Source of the DNA: Pogonophryne albipinna
Lineage: Eukaryota > Chordata > Actinopteri > Perciformes > Artedidraconidae
Direction of reading: 5' to 3'
DNA: 64,000 nucleotides
NCBI GenBank assembly: GCA_028583405.1
Contig: CM053256.1
Location: 27,562,213 to 27,626,212 of the forward strand
The notes under the pieces are model-generated. The model worked only from the letters and a program-made list of their open reading frames with translations, searched no databases and was not told the DNA's origin. The stretch's first letter is position 1; every line of letters starts with the position of its first letter. The translations under genes were made by a program, and so were the position numbers. Of this stretch, positions 1-40,401 are shown one piece after another.

Positions 1-99
1 CTATCACAACACACTCTCACTCCCTAAGCGTCCAGGAGCGACGCTTGGTCAGGGTCCTATGGCGTGCAGTTGTGACACGCCGAGGCTCCTTCAGCTTCA

Positions 100-535
100 T
101 AAACGGACGCAAAGAGCTTTCAACTGATTGAAATGTATTCCCATCGGCGGCGGTATTTGACGCTCAGAGAAGCACCGCTTCCATTTATGTCGGCAGCTCT
201 TAAAGGCAATGTGAGCGTCCATTCCCATTGGATAACGGAGAATTGTACACCCTGAAGTAAGAATTCTCCTTACTGTCGATTGATTTGACAGTGATATCTC
301 CACTACTCATCAACTCAAAAACACTAGATTATCCTTGTTAATTAAACGACATTGATAGGTTTAAATTGTGTACAATGCGTTTGTGTTTCCCCCCTTCAAT
401 TCTGAGAAACAACTTGTTTTCTCTGAAATGTGGAGCGCCAAAGAGACTACACTACCCACAATCCCCAGCTATTGTTGTGACGACGCCTGTCCGCTTTGAC
501 AAACCTCGTGATAAGTCAACAAGCTCTGTGATTGG
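100..535 (+). repeat. left arm of a long inverted repeat
   Basis: This stretch returns as reverse complement at about 5888-6338, with few mismatches over roughly 430 bp. Shared landmarks include the tract around AGAGCTTTCAACTGATTG, the run ATTCCCATTGGATAACGGAG and the tract CGACGCCTGTCCGCTTTG. Both arms carry small open frames that start MEISLSNQST, but these are mirror copies of a non-coding arm and I do not call them genes. The arms enclose the element starting at 561. Arm ends are approximate. Bases 1-99 show nothing I recognise. Confidence 0.75.
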
Positions 536-874
536 ATGAAACATAAATTCAAAAAAAGTCCAACCCTGTCTCCTAAAAATTACGTTCCCACAGAACTAAA
601 CTGCATTCTCAATTACGTTTAGCTAGAAACGTATTTTCTCCCACGTTACGTTTGTTATGAACGTATCTTAAATACGTTTATTTTCTACATATCTTTGCCA
701 TTTATTGTCTTGCTTATAATAATGATATTTAGTCATTTATAAATATCATTTTAGAGCACACATTTGAAATTTGAGAATCGGGCTCGATATATGGTTAAAT
801 TAAAATCAGTAGGCGAGGCTGTAATTTCGCCAGCTGTTACTCGAATGAGCAAGGCAGAAAATATTAGTTTTAAC

Positions 875-937
875 ATGCCAAAAAGCTGCTGTGTCGTTTA
901 TTGCACCTCAAACATTAAAACAAATCCAGAGTTACGT
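875..937 (+). pseudogene. THAP-domain N-terminal fragment
   Basis: The frame beginning MPKSCCVVYCTSN has the starting Met-Pro and closely spaced cysteines typical of a THAP zinc-binding domain, the DNA-binding module of P-type transposases and THAP proteins. Only about 21 codons remain before the hAT-like insertion breaks the frame at 938. A fuller copy is at 9242. Non-functional as it stands. Confidence 0.5.
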
Positions 938-3675
938 CATTGTTTCCCCTATATACAAATAGCGGTGGTGCTGCGCCGCTGCTGAAAGATGCGCGCCGCT
1001 GCTAGGGGGTGCCAGCCAAGTACCAAAAAAATTAATAATGATACGTTTTTTTTTTTTTTATAAATAATAATAAGTGCCGGCCCTTTTTGATTGTTTGTTA
1101 TGTGGATTTGTAGTATTTGTGTTACTGTATGTTCAAAAAGCGGGAGGTTTCCCGATGGCCTGGCCTGTTAAGTGGCCTGCTGGTCTGGCCATTTTTTTTA
1201 AATTAGGTATGCAACGCAACGCTGCGCAAATGTGGGTTTGCCTCACACAGGGTGACTGTCTGTCTACATGATGTGGCCTGCCACGGTCTCTGTGTGTCAT
1301 TCAAGAGAGAGAGAGAGACTTGTAATTTTGTTGTTAGCATCTGGTTAGCTAGCTGCTCTAAAAGACATAAGGTGCTGTTTCAACAACAAGGTGGAGGGAG
1401 AGTCCTCTGCTGTCAGACTGAGAGAGATAACTACAGCTCAGGTGAGGTTAGGGACTCTCTGAGTGTTTAGATAGTTAATTTTAGTCTAAGTTATCTCAGT
1501 GGGCCTCAAACAAATATGTGTTTACAAATTATGTAAACACATATTTCCAAGGCACTCCTTTATAATTATTAGGATAATTAAAAACCGGTTTGAAATCATT
1601 CCAATGTATACTATAGGACAATAAACCAAAAATATCATTTAAAGTTGGAGAGATACAAAAATATGCATAAATAAATGTTAAGGTAAAATAAGATATAAAT
1701 GAACAACAAAAATAAAATAAGTTACATTTATTTGTTATTGGCTATGGTAGGTTATTGGTTATGTTCACATACTTATTTGATTATTAAAATGTAAACCGAT
1801 CTTTTTCATATGGGTGTTTTAGAGTTGTACCCCCTAGATCAGGGGCCTCATTTATAAAGGGATATACGCTCAAAAGATGGCGTACGCCAGTTTCTACGCA
1901 ATGTTTGTGATTTATAAAATACTAACTTGACGGGAAAACGTGCGGTCCTCCACGCAAACTCTAACCCATGCGTACGCACTAAGCACAAAAACGAGAGAGA
2001 CGAGAAACTGCGACACCGTTGGCAGAAGGAAGAATGGAGAGAAATATGTGGAAATAATACCATAAATAAAATGTTACCTCTCATTTATCATATATGAAGA
2101 ATTCATTCTCAAACATTGATTAAAGCTGATCTTAAAATGATTTAACAAACGCCTGTTTGAGACTCCTCAGTGCACACAAAAACATAACTTGGAGAAATAA
2201 ATAAATACAGATATGTTATTTAAAACCACCTCGAATATGTTGTGTTAATGTTATGAAATGTTTTCTCACAAATGATGCGGTAAGCAGGAGGACAGAATTA
2301 CGTCTAAACTGACGCCGTTTTGCATTTCTATAGGTTGTAGATACGAGCATGGTTTTATATACTATCATGTTTAATCGTGTTTTATGCCGTTTGCCTAGAC
2401 TTGATAAGTCGCTCGTAAAACACAGGAGGTATGGAAACTAAGAACACCATGTGGTCAATTGTACAGCTAATATAACACAACACATTAGTTGTATTTCCTT
2501 TAACTGGTGGATATAGGGTTGCTGCGGGGGGGGGGTGTTGAGATGCACAGGCTGCCGTGGAGACGCTGCGCACAGCTGATCGACAGCTGGGACACAAACC
2601 ACCAAATACAAAAAAATAATTCAGATCCAGTCGTCATGACTCCACTCCGGAGAGATTCCCCGTTCACTTCTTACAGTCTCTCATCAAGGAGGTGTCTCCT
2701 GTCCCCGGTACAAACACACTGCCTGAGGAAGGCTATGTGTATTTATTTTGTCATTAACATTTTTCGGACCACTTATTTATTTATTTTGGTGACGATCCGA
2801 CCTCCATGCTGCTACTCTGGTTCAAACTGCATCCACCAAACAATATGATTTATCTCGACCTCCCCAAAATAACCAAAATCTGACACGGTGTGAGACGTCT
2901 TTTTTAGCTGTTCTGTCGTCATTTCCTGCGATCTTCTTCATAAAGTCAGTCAGAATGAATGAATGGGCGTTTCTTTGACTATTTATAGGCAAATATGGGC
3001 GTTACGTGAAGCTCGCAAAAGCTGCACCGCATTTCGTGTCGGTTGTGATTTATAAAGGGAAACCGGCGTAGGAAGTGCTGTACGCACTTTCCTCGCCGGT
3101 GCGCAATGTTTGGTGAATCAGAAAATGTCGGAAAATGTCTGTACCTAATTTTTGGATTTCTACTACGTAAGCAACCTTCCCACGTGAATCCTACGCACGG
3201 CGTTATAAATGAGGCCCCTGGTCTCTAGTCTCTGTGTGCTCAAAGTGCACCAGATTGAAGCATTTTACTTTAAAATGTTCAAAAAAATCTTCCCGGACCC
3301 CCCTAGAGGATGTGACGTCCACCCCCCAATTAAAACATGTTCATACAATACTGAATACATTTGAAGCCATTTTGACGTATATGACCTATGTCAATAAGTT
3401 TCTGTTTTTGTAGTGTATTTGTCTTTTGTAGAGATTTTTCATTTAATCTTTATATATAAAATTTCGCCTAAAATATCGCCTAGGGCAGCAAATTGGCTAG
3501 AACCGGCCCTGGTAATAGGCCTCAAGAGCCATTTTTGTGCTGGCAGACTCAAAGAAACAAATTGGCGGGGCGCACTTCGCACGCACTAAAAAATTCCACG
3601 CGCTCCGCGCTCACATTATGCTAAACCCACGTGCCTTAGCACCGCTACTATGACTCCATCCTAGGGGAAACACTG
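938..3675. mobile_element. hAT-like element with 5-bp target duplication
   Basis: The left end reads CATTGTTTCCCCTA and the right end is the complement of CAGTGTTTCCCCTA, a 14-bp inverted terminal repeat with one mismatch. TACGT flanks both sides (933-937 and 3676-3680). The uninterrupted target can be read in the second copy near 9300 (GAGTTACGTGTTTCTG), so the insertion boundary is seen directly. A 5-bp duplication with CA(G)TG-type ends fits the hAT5 type rather than the usual 8-bp hAT. No transposase frame is left; the centre is occupied by the element at 1840-3220. Confidence 0.7.
1840..3220. mobile_element. non-autonomous element with CAGGGGCCTC ends
   Basis: It begins CAGGGGCCTCATTTATAAA and ends with the exact complement, about 19 bp of terminal inverted repeat, typical of hAT-type fish MITEs. 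It sits inside the element at 938-3675. A second, right-end-only copy lies at 53918-54238 and shares the tracts GTCGTCATTTCCTGCGATC and GGGAAACCGGCGTAGGA. I could not find a clean 8-bp target duplication. No credible coding frame. Confidence 0.65.
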
Positions 3676-3990
3676 TACGTGTTTCTGAACTTCCTCTAAG
3701 AAGAAAAGACAGTAACAGAAGATCTCTGTGGCTTCAGGCGTGATCGCTGTTCAAATGACAGCGTTGGTTTCCCCAAAAGTGGGCGGGGCTGTAAAGTGAC
3801 GTAGATTTTACTCTCATCTATTGTTCAAAACCATTCTATTTATTCTAACGTAAATTACATGCCAGTGTTTTATCTTTTTATCACTTATATTTTTATACTT
3901 TATTTGCTATGAGTTATATCTGAAGCAAATTATGTTTCTGAAGATGTGTAGTCAATTCCACCCTTCAATGTAGCATAAATGTGAACTCTC

Positions 3991-4200
3991 ATAGAGTGGC
4001 GAAGTCACGCCCATCTACTTCCGGTTTTTTGACTGGCAAAATTATCTTTTAAATTGACAAACATCATGTGTGTAATTCGTGGCACAATTCAAACGGGATC
4101 GAAAGATAATCTTTCTCTCTCCATTGACTTCAATACATAATTTTTCCGAAATAAGGTCCCATGGAGCTCCCCCGGAAGGGGAGGGACTTCGCCACTCTAT
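3991..4200. mobile_element. 210-bp MITE
   Basis: The segment opens ATAGAGTGGCGAAGTC and closes with its complement (GACTTCGCCACTCTAT), a 16-bp terminal inverted repeat. It is absent from the equivalent place in the other copy (about 9500-9830). Flanking trinucleotides TCA and TTA are compatible with a degenerate TWA target typical of PIF/Harbinger, but this is weak. Small open frames on both strands are mirror images produced by the palindromic ends. Confidence 0.55.
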
Positions 4201-4278
4201 TACAGGAACAATACCAGAAACAGACGTAGGAAAGATCCTCAGCTCGCTGATTGGATGTTTTAGCCGCAATGCACGTTT

Positions 4279-5930
4279 TTAAAGATATTGCTGATTTTCT
4301 TTGAATATAAGAATGTAAATACTGAGTTGAGAGAATAGTCAGGGGATTTGGGTGATGGGAGACACATCTATGGAATCACAATTTCAATAGCTTACCATTA
4401 AATGACGGATATGCCTTTCTGTCTGTGATGTTTTACAAATCAGATATTAATGTGTAGAAGTAAAACATGAGAAATAGTATAGCAATATCCTGTAAAATTA
4501 TGTAAAAACATGATTAAAACTAAACTATCTTCAGATGTTATACATACATAAGTGTCCTACACTAATAATACAAAGTTATTAATAGTATGCTGTGTGTACC
4601 TTGTGTGCACCACCTAGTGGTTAAAGCACGTTATTGAATTATTTTTGTTGAATAATGTTATTTATGTTGAATAATGTTATTTGATCAAAAAAATATTAAG
4701 AGTACATACTTTCATAGGGGGAAAGGAGAAGGTCAATGATAGAAGTATAGAATATAAAAAATCAAGAAGATACTGTAAGTGATCTCTACAATAAAACAGT
4801 TTAGTGCACGATGTACAAAGATATTAATAGGAGGATGAGCAAAACAGACAAACTAATTAACCTTTATTAACACATTAAAGAGTACTTTAGGTTAAGGTCT
4901 TCTTTCAAATAAGAAAAAAACTTTGGGGGTATCTATCTACAGATAAATATTCAGCCTGACAAAGTACTTAACGTCTAATGTATTGCTTTCCTGCAATGTT
5001 AACTATGTTGAAGCACTTATTTTAACTGATATTATACACATTAATTACACTCTTATGTATGTAGATAGTATAAGAAATGTGCAGAATATGACAGTTTAAT
5101 GGTGGAGGTATACACACATATTGATAGATGTCTTGTAATGCACTGTTGAGGAACCTGTGTCCCAAGTTTTTCATTCATTGCATAACTACACCGTAGTTGT
5201 GAATATGATATGTCAATAAACCTTTGAAAATCTTGAAATCTTGAAAGGGATGTGCAAAATAGCAATTATACAGTTTTTAATTAACTATTAGTAGAGAATA
5301 ACGAGTAATGAATATACTTTATAGAGATCTGCAGATACATGTTTAGTCTTCTCAAGCACCAACTATCAAATATCTCTCCTGATTGTTGGCACTTGACAAT
5401 CACCTTTCCTGAATTTTACTCAGGTGTAACTAAAGTCTGATTTAAGGGTTGTTTATATTTCACATCATTAATCAGAATCTGCAAAGTAACTCAAATAAAT
5501 GTAGTGGAGTAAAAATACCAGGTTAACCTCTGAATTGTAGTGGAGTAGAATTACAAAGTATATATTAATGCTGCCCATTATGGACACAAGCGATTTTCAC
5601 CCATTTAGTAATTACATGTTTTACATTTGTACACACTAATTTGTTTCCTATCGCCTAAACCTCCAGAGCTGTACACAGTTTAATACTGTCAACTTCTAAT
5701 TTTGGGGAAAACGTGTTTTAAAACTACAATTCCCAGTAGAGACGTGCCATAGAGAACATGTTGCGAAACACAATAGCCAGCATGTGTAGTTCTGGGGGGG
5801 CGTTCAAGTCCAGTTTTGAATAGTCTGCCGTGGTTTCGTTCCATTTCAAAGAGCTTGACGCTCGGCGTAACCTTGGCGCACTGCCACTCCATCATCCAAT
5901 CCCAGAGCTTGAAGATTAATCACGGGGTTT
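4279..5930 (+). repeat. 1.65-kb interior shared with the second element copy
   Basis: It is directly repeated at about 10237-11905 with small substitutions and indels; for example both hold AATACTGAGTTGAGAGAATA and TGTGCACC(A/G)CCTAGTGG. The stretch is AT-rich and shows no frame longer than about 75 codons on either strand, so it looks like non-coding filler of a non-autonomous element. Confidence 0.8.
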
Positions 5931-6338
5931 GTCGCAAAGCGGACAGGCGTCGTCACAACAATAGCTTGGGATTGTGGGTAGTGTAGTCTCTTTGGCGCTC
6001 CACATTTCAGAGAAAGCCACTTGTTTCTCAGAATTGAAGGGGAAAAACACAAAAGCATTGTACACAATTTAAACCTATCAATGTCGTTTAATTAACAAAT
6101 GTAATCTGGTGTTTTTTAGTTGATGAGTAGTGGAGATATCACTGTCAAATCAATCGACGGTAAGGAGAATACTTACTTCCGGGTGTACAATTCTCCGTTA
6201 TCCAATGGGAATGGACGCTCACATTGCCTTTAAGAGCTGCCGACATAACTGGATGCGGTGCTTCCCTAAGCATCAAATACCGCCGCCGATGGGAATGCAT
6301 TGCAATCAGTTGAAAGCTCTTTGCGTTTATTTATAAAC
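5888..6338 (-). repeat. right arm of the long inverted repeat
   Basis: Reverse complement of 100-535. The inner edge overlaps sequence also found in the second copy near 11855-11970, so the arm and the element interior share an origin. Bases 6339-6928 contain no repeat or gene I can identify; they are the 3' part of the ascc3 intron that precedes the exon at 6929. Confidence 0.75.
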
Positions 6339-6928
6339 GACGTGAACAAGTGGATTTTGCATAATAGGTGACCTTTAAAGTCAGAATTCTGACTTAGGAT
6401 ACCACTTTCATTACAAATGACAAAACGTAAAGAAAGGATGATGTTCCTGCCGCTTCGTGTTATTCATGTGCAGAGAGGGGAATGAACTTAGCTGCTGCTG
6501 TAGTGGGCCAATCACAGGCCACATTCAATTGCTTGTGATGATTATCTGTGAGAATAACTCTCTCAAATATTATTTGTTTTATAGATCTGGGTACAAAAAT
6601 GATCAAATGAAGGTATTGTTTGAATGTAGAAGTTGCAATTCTTCTTGGTTCTGGGTTATCTGGTCGATACCCTAAAGATATCGAGTACTGATACCCAGCC
6701 TGACATTTAAACTTTGTGTGTACACTTCCTGGTAAACTTGTAAAATGTGCAGTATGTAATGGACCAGATCTAAAAATCCTAGCTGTAATACTTCCAGAGC
6801 CCAGACTTGTGAAGACTACTGTAATCTTTTGCACCACCAACTCTGATGAAGTGGTGCAAATGTGAGATTGTTTTGGTGAATGTGGAACAGTATAGGAGAC
6901 GTGACATGGATCTTCTCTCTCCGGTCAG

Positions 6929-15271
<8,343 letters not shown>

Positions 15272-15454
15272 GCGACCCCCCCCCCCCCCCTCAGGATCCT
15301 CATGCTGCACAGATTGGGATGTGATATGTTGCTCCGTGCACTTTGAATCAGCTGCTCTGACGCTTCACCTCCTCACTGCATTGCATTCTGGACTATTGAA
15401 GCAGCTGTTGTGTCTCCTCTACTCTGGATCTCTCTGATTGTTAAATACCTGTCA

Positions 15455-15460
15455 AATAAA
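15455..15460 (+). promoter_or_regulatory. ascc3: ascc3 polyadenylation signal AATAAA
   Basis: Canonical AATAAA 184 bp after the ascc3 stop codon, followed by a G/T-rich stretch (GTGGTGCAGGGATGATGTTTTTT) that suits cleavage and polyadenylation. Confidence 0.65.
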
Positions 15461-15479
15461 GTGGTGCAGGGATGATGTT

Positions 15480-18400
15480 TTTTCCCTTGGAATTTGGACA
15501 AATGCAGAAAATAAGATCTTTGGCAAACACGTTTTTTATGATACTTACGTTTTTACCAGAAGGATCATATCCACAGATTAACACCACGTTTATAATAATA
15601 ATAGAAGCTTTAATATCATTTCCAGAAGCTAAAGTGAGGATTAAAGGAACAATATCATCTTCGCATTACTTCACGTCACCACCGCTAAGCTAAAGGTGGC
15701 TAATGTTTGGCGTGACTACAAAATGAGAACATCTCTTCAGCTTGTGTTGACCATAGATCATATCAAAAACAGATTTAAAAAAGAATCAACACTGAGACAA
15801 GCAAACCACTTGCTTGGCTGAAATGCTGACTCATTTCCAGGTTTTCGGACTCATTCCTGCACCACTGCATTTGCATCAGAAAAAAAGTCTTTCAAAGGGA
15901 AAGGTTTAATTAAAGATATTTGATTTGAAGTTTTCCTTTTATTGAGTTAACCTAATTTACCAGTAATGATCATCTGGAACTGTAAACGGTGTTGCTCTAA
16001 CCACGCCTCGGTCAGTGATGTCACAGCTGGCACTTATCCTTTGACCATTTTTCTATTTCATAAGAAGTCTGTTTTTCTAGACCAAATATGTTATACACAC
16101 ATGGCTGTGAAATAAAGATTGTTTTGTCTAAAAGAATAAAGGTGTCAGTGAGCTTCAGATAAACCAGGTCGCACAACATGTCATCAGACCAATCCAAAGG
16201 GCACAATCATTTGTATGCACGCTTCATCACACTTCAATTACTTTTATTTTGTTTGCCACTGTAGTTTGATTTACTCCAAAAACATTTCCAGTCAACATTA
16301 AATATGTAACCTAGGCTACTACAGTGTTATGTAAGCTGGTCACTTCGTAGACCAAAAAGGGTACCATGCATCACACACACAAAACAAGTCAAATCAATAA
16401 GCAATTATTCCCCCTCCTCCTTATAACCTCAACTATAATAGTTGCTGATTGTTGGATATTGTGTGAAACTATACAACATTAACTGAAGATGTGGGCAGAT
16501 TGCAACATGCTTTACGGATTTACCCCAACAGAGTAATGCAGTATAAATGATAACTTTGTGATTTATTGTTCATCCATCTGTTTTAATGATCAAAAATAGG
16601 GAAGTTGCAGTTAAGAAAACCGTCGTGAAAAGTTATACAAAAAGACCCCCTTATACATCCATGAACTAAACAGGGTGCTTATGGATGAGACAGTGTGCAG
16701 TGTGATACAGGCAGGCCAGCAAAATAAGTGTTTTAAGAATAAAAACGTCAACAGTGAGGGTAAAATATGGTGTTGTAATCTGTACTGCTAGCATACGAGC
16801 AACCCGAAACCCGAGCAGCTAAATTCAGTTTTGACAGTCCTCTGCTCCTAACAACACCAACATGAAGTTACTACAGTGTAAAGTCAGTTTAAACTCCTAT
16901 GTGGGCCAGACTAATGATAGCATAAATATGACGGACGGGTATTACTTTTAAGCAAGTTCACAAAGCTAACAGGTCGCACAAACCGAACCTCAGAAGTTCA
17001 TCACCATTAATATACAACAGACCCACGAGCGAGAGGAACGTTACGTCTGACACGATTTAGCCTCAGTGACGGCTGTCCACAGTTCAGCACCATCTGCAGG
17101 TGCGTGCTGGGATTGGTGGATCGCTCCAGGTACAGCACCAATAGGGATCCTCGACGCTTCCAGTGGGCGGGATAAGGCAGCACTTCATTACAAGAAGGCC
17201 AATGGCACCTAAGTGGCAGCACAGGTCATTTACATACAGATCTCACTGAGATGATGAGCCATCGTTCATTTCATTATGTACACCATGTGTTTTACTGCCG
17301 TGTCAACATGACCTACCTGAAAGAAAAGGACTGAACCTATTCCCTTGCATCATCAATGGTGGGCTGCACGATCCTCAATATGAACAAAATATAGGGTAGT
17401 TTCAACAAGCTAACTGTTATAATGCACATTCAGAAATGGCTTGAGGACAGTTCTATTATAATGTTGTTGGGTCAGCCACAGCAAATATGTGATACATGTG
17501 AATTCTATCATAATAAACCCTTTGGGATTTACTCAATGAAGAATATGTGTCTCTAAGAAATTACCACATTATCATCATAGGTCAAATCTAAATCTAGAAT
17601 CCCAACTTCCTGACAGTTAAACAGAAGCCGACACTATGTGTTCTGCTTGTGTTGCCTGAATTTGACTTTTTAAAGCGCCTGTAGATTAGCACACCCTAAG
17701 GCTTTGTTTAGAGAGCTGTCTATCTAGGACTCCTTTTCTAAACTGAATCACATTAGTTGTGCCTGTTTACATGGTCTTTAAAAAGGTGTCAGGCTCTAAT
17801 CCAATTCTTCTGTTTGCACTCACAATAAGTGTGTGCCTGCTGCACTTGAAGGAACTAGGAGAAAGCTGAATCCCTCTCTTCAGCCCAAATATGACACGTG
17901 AGTTGAGCTGATCATTTTGGAGCTGAAAAAAAGGGATGGAGTAACCGGAGCATTTCTAAAAGTCAGACCCGCATCAGATAGCTGTGTCACAGAGGTCACG
18001 ACCCTGCAGCAGTTCTGGAGGTTTAATGACCGGAAGAGGAGTGGGTATTCTTTGGTCACACACATTACACACATCATCAATGTTAGACCTTTAAGACAGC
18101 TCTGGAGTTTTTGTTTACACAGAATGTGTTGTTCCCGGACAAACTCATAATAAAGGGATTTAGTATTTTTCACCACATGTTTGTGATAAAAATAGATACG
18201 TGGCGGTTTGTATAGGGGTATAAAACAGCATGTCATTTTGAGAGATAACATTTACAAAGAAAACTAATAAGAGAATAGAACATTTGCTATTTCATGTTTT
18301 GCTGTTTTTAATTCCCCAAAAATGTTTCACGCGGTGGTTAGAAGAAAGTGTTCTCCTGTGCGGCGAGTCCCGCTGGGGGAGAATATGAATGTATGACCTC

Positions 18401-20000
18401 AGTATTTCTAAAATCTTGGCTGTGCCCTGAAGCAGCAGAAATCCAGTTCCTGTCAGATTTGTTTCCTCGTGTGAATGTCACCACGCAGATCTGTTTCTCA
18501 CTGCGTGTGTTTCTGACTTTGCTACTCAATAACTAAATACAGTCGCCATTTTCATAACTCATTTTCAACCCACAATTCCTAAATCTCTGCCATTTGAAAA
18601 GTGTGTCCATGCTGGAACACAACATGATGCCAGCAATTCCGTTAAACACAAATCTATTCCGTAATATTCAACATATAAGCACACAACAAAAGTGAAGGTC
18701 TTGTATGGACTCTCAAGACGAGCTTTAAGAGGTCTTGAAGACCCTAAGCACAAACCCTTTTAACACATGGAGTGCCTCTTTGATATTGTGCCCCACATCT
18801 ACTGACTGCACAAAGCAGGCAATGCCTTGAGGCAATGTCTGTGTGGCAAAAAAAAAAAGAACGTTTGTTGGAAATGTGCCTCACTGAATTACTATCAACA
18901 TATTTGTTTATAATCCTAAAGCCAAGTGTCAAAAAGTAGGTTTTTAGATCTTACATGTTATTGTGCAGTGTCAAAGACATGTAGCCTACGTTTAATCTGG
19001 GACTGAAACTAATGATTCATTTATTTTATTTACAATTAAAATGCTTTTTTTCCCACCAATAACCATTTGGTCTATACAAAAAATGAATAATGCCCATCGC
19101 AAAATCCTCCAAACCGACGTCATGACGTCTACAATTAGCCAAAGTCCAGAGTCTGAAGGTGTTTAATTGACTTTATATTAAGATCTGACATTTGATATTC
19201 TGAAACAATACTGTTAGAATATATAAAAAATACCGGCCTGCCGCACTCACCCTGCCGGGGAGAGGGGGGAGGCTGCTCCATCACAGCCCGTCAGCTCTCT
19301 CCAACTGCAGGACAACTGTAGCACCTCCAATACCTCAGAATAGCACTGAGCATTATCCTGCATTCATAATGATGTATTATCGACCTACAATGGATAGAGG
19401 CTCCACAGAGTGTTGAGTGAACCGCACACCTCATGTTAGGTTACACAGTGATGTGCAGAGGGACCGTGTGCACGTAATGAACATTTCCCGTTCTGCTTTA
19501 TTTTTCTATTTTCTGGAGAACAAACCAATAAGATGAGAGACTTCCTGAGAAATAACATAAAGATTGGACTCTAAATTGAACTTATAACAAGTTAGAACAA
19601 TTGTTATATTGTAATTCTACACGCATATTGAATACACCAAGTGATGTGTAATATAGACCATAATAACCATTTTCGGATCTTCTGCAGGTTAAAGAGGCTT
19701 CTTGCGGCAATAACAATTTCACACATTTTGAAAATTGAAAGGCTGTAGGCCATAGGCCTGAGGGCTGTGCTAAATGAAGGACAATGCACAGATGGTAAAT
19801 GTCTTTAAAACAACATTTAAATAGATGTGTAATTTGTGTTTATAGCCTACGATCAATCTTTCATACTGGTATGTTTTAAATAGATCTTCATACAGTTATA
19901 TCTCTCCCTAAAGAGAGTGAACGGACTCGGTGGATTTCTCAATACAGTTTAGTTTGTGCCAGAGGTAAACATTTACAAACAGCCAATCCCCGATCCTGAT
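15480..20000. other. intergenic ascc3-sim1
   Basis: About 4.5 kb without a gene that I can support. It has no intact frame with recognisable domains and no tRNA or rRNA. Regulatory elements for sim1 would be expected in such a place but cannot be shown from this sequence alone. Part of 17030-17230 is moderately GC-rich with CCAAT-like motifs. Confidence 0.5.
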
Positions 20001-20009
20001 GGACGGTGT

Positions 20010-20160
20010 CATCAAAAAGAGCAACCAATCAAACGGTGGAAAGGCTATTCAATCTTCCAATAGGAGCAGAGCTGCCTGCAGGGGGCGGGTGTTGGATCCT
20101 GCAGCTCTTAGCAGGCTCTGGATGTGCTGCTTTCCATAAACTCACAGAGGATGGAAGATA
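20010..20160 (+). promoter_or_regulatory. sim1: putative sim1 proximal promoter
   Basis: CCAAT motifs (GCAACCAATCAAAC near 20018, TTCCAATAGGAG near 20058), a GC box (GGGGGCGGGTG near 20080) and no clear TATA box lie upstream of a transcript-like segment ending in a good splice donor (20251). Position and motif content suit a TATA-less developmental promoter. Inference only. Confidence 0.4.
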
Positions 20161-20250
20161 AGGGAATGCTGGGCTTAATGGAGATTCTGCCCCGGCACCG
20201 TGAAGCCCACAAGGCGTCCGTTTAGCAAACTGTCGATTCTCTGCCCTGAG
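20161..20250 (+). other. sim1: putative sim1 5' non-coding exon (3' end at 20250)
   Basis: The sequence CTGCCCTGAG is followed by GTAAGCAGT at 20251, a near-consensus splice donor. A matching acceptor, CATTCCCCCCACAG, ends at 20437, so the start-codon exon would run 20438-20888. The exon's 5' end is not determined. Confidence 0.4.
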
Positions 20251-20626
20251 GTAAGCAGTAATAGATATAGGCTATTAAATGCTACTCTAAAAGTAGACTT
20301 GAGTCACTACATGTCTGTATAAACAATTCAAACAAGTGTCCATGTTAGTTGTATGTTTCGTACCCTCTCAATATAGCCTACTATGGGCCTAGATAGAACA
20401 AAATACAGTTATAGTCACACTTGCATTCCCCCCACAGGCCTACTGTCCCTCTGGACATTAGCTGTGATGACAAGACGGAGTCCAATGGGCTGACTAAAGC
20501 GCACTGTAATCCTCAGAAATCCAGGCGCGTCCAGTTTACAGCCAACCACCGGAACACCTGGAAATATGGGAATGTGTTCACGCGCCAGCTGCTGTGATGA
20601 TAGGCCGCGCGTGGAGACAAGTGTAG

Positions 20627-40401
<19,775 letters not shown>

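Larger units (their letters stand above)
561..5930 (+). mobile_element. THAP-type (P-superfamily-like) element, copy 1, interrupted
   Basis: It begins CAACCCTGTCTCC, as does the complete copy at 8892-12417, and matches that copy through its left terminal region (561-937), a middle part (3676-3870) and a long interior (4279-5930). The two halves of the left region are separated by a hAT-like insertion at 938-3675. No right terminus of the CAACCCTG type is present; the right side instead runs into the arm that mirrors 100-535. It has no coding capacity apart from a THAP fragment at 875. P-superfamily assignment is an inference from the THAP fragment; the interior gives no transposase to confirm it. 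Confidence 0.6.

Noticed and set aside
100..6338. MEISLSNQST... as a small conserved gene present twice
   Set aside because: The two frames are the mirror arms of a transposon repeat; conservation between them is due to duplication, not selection.
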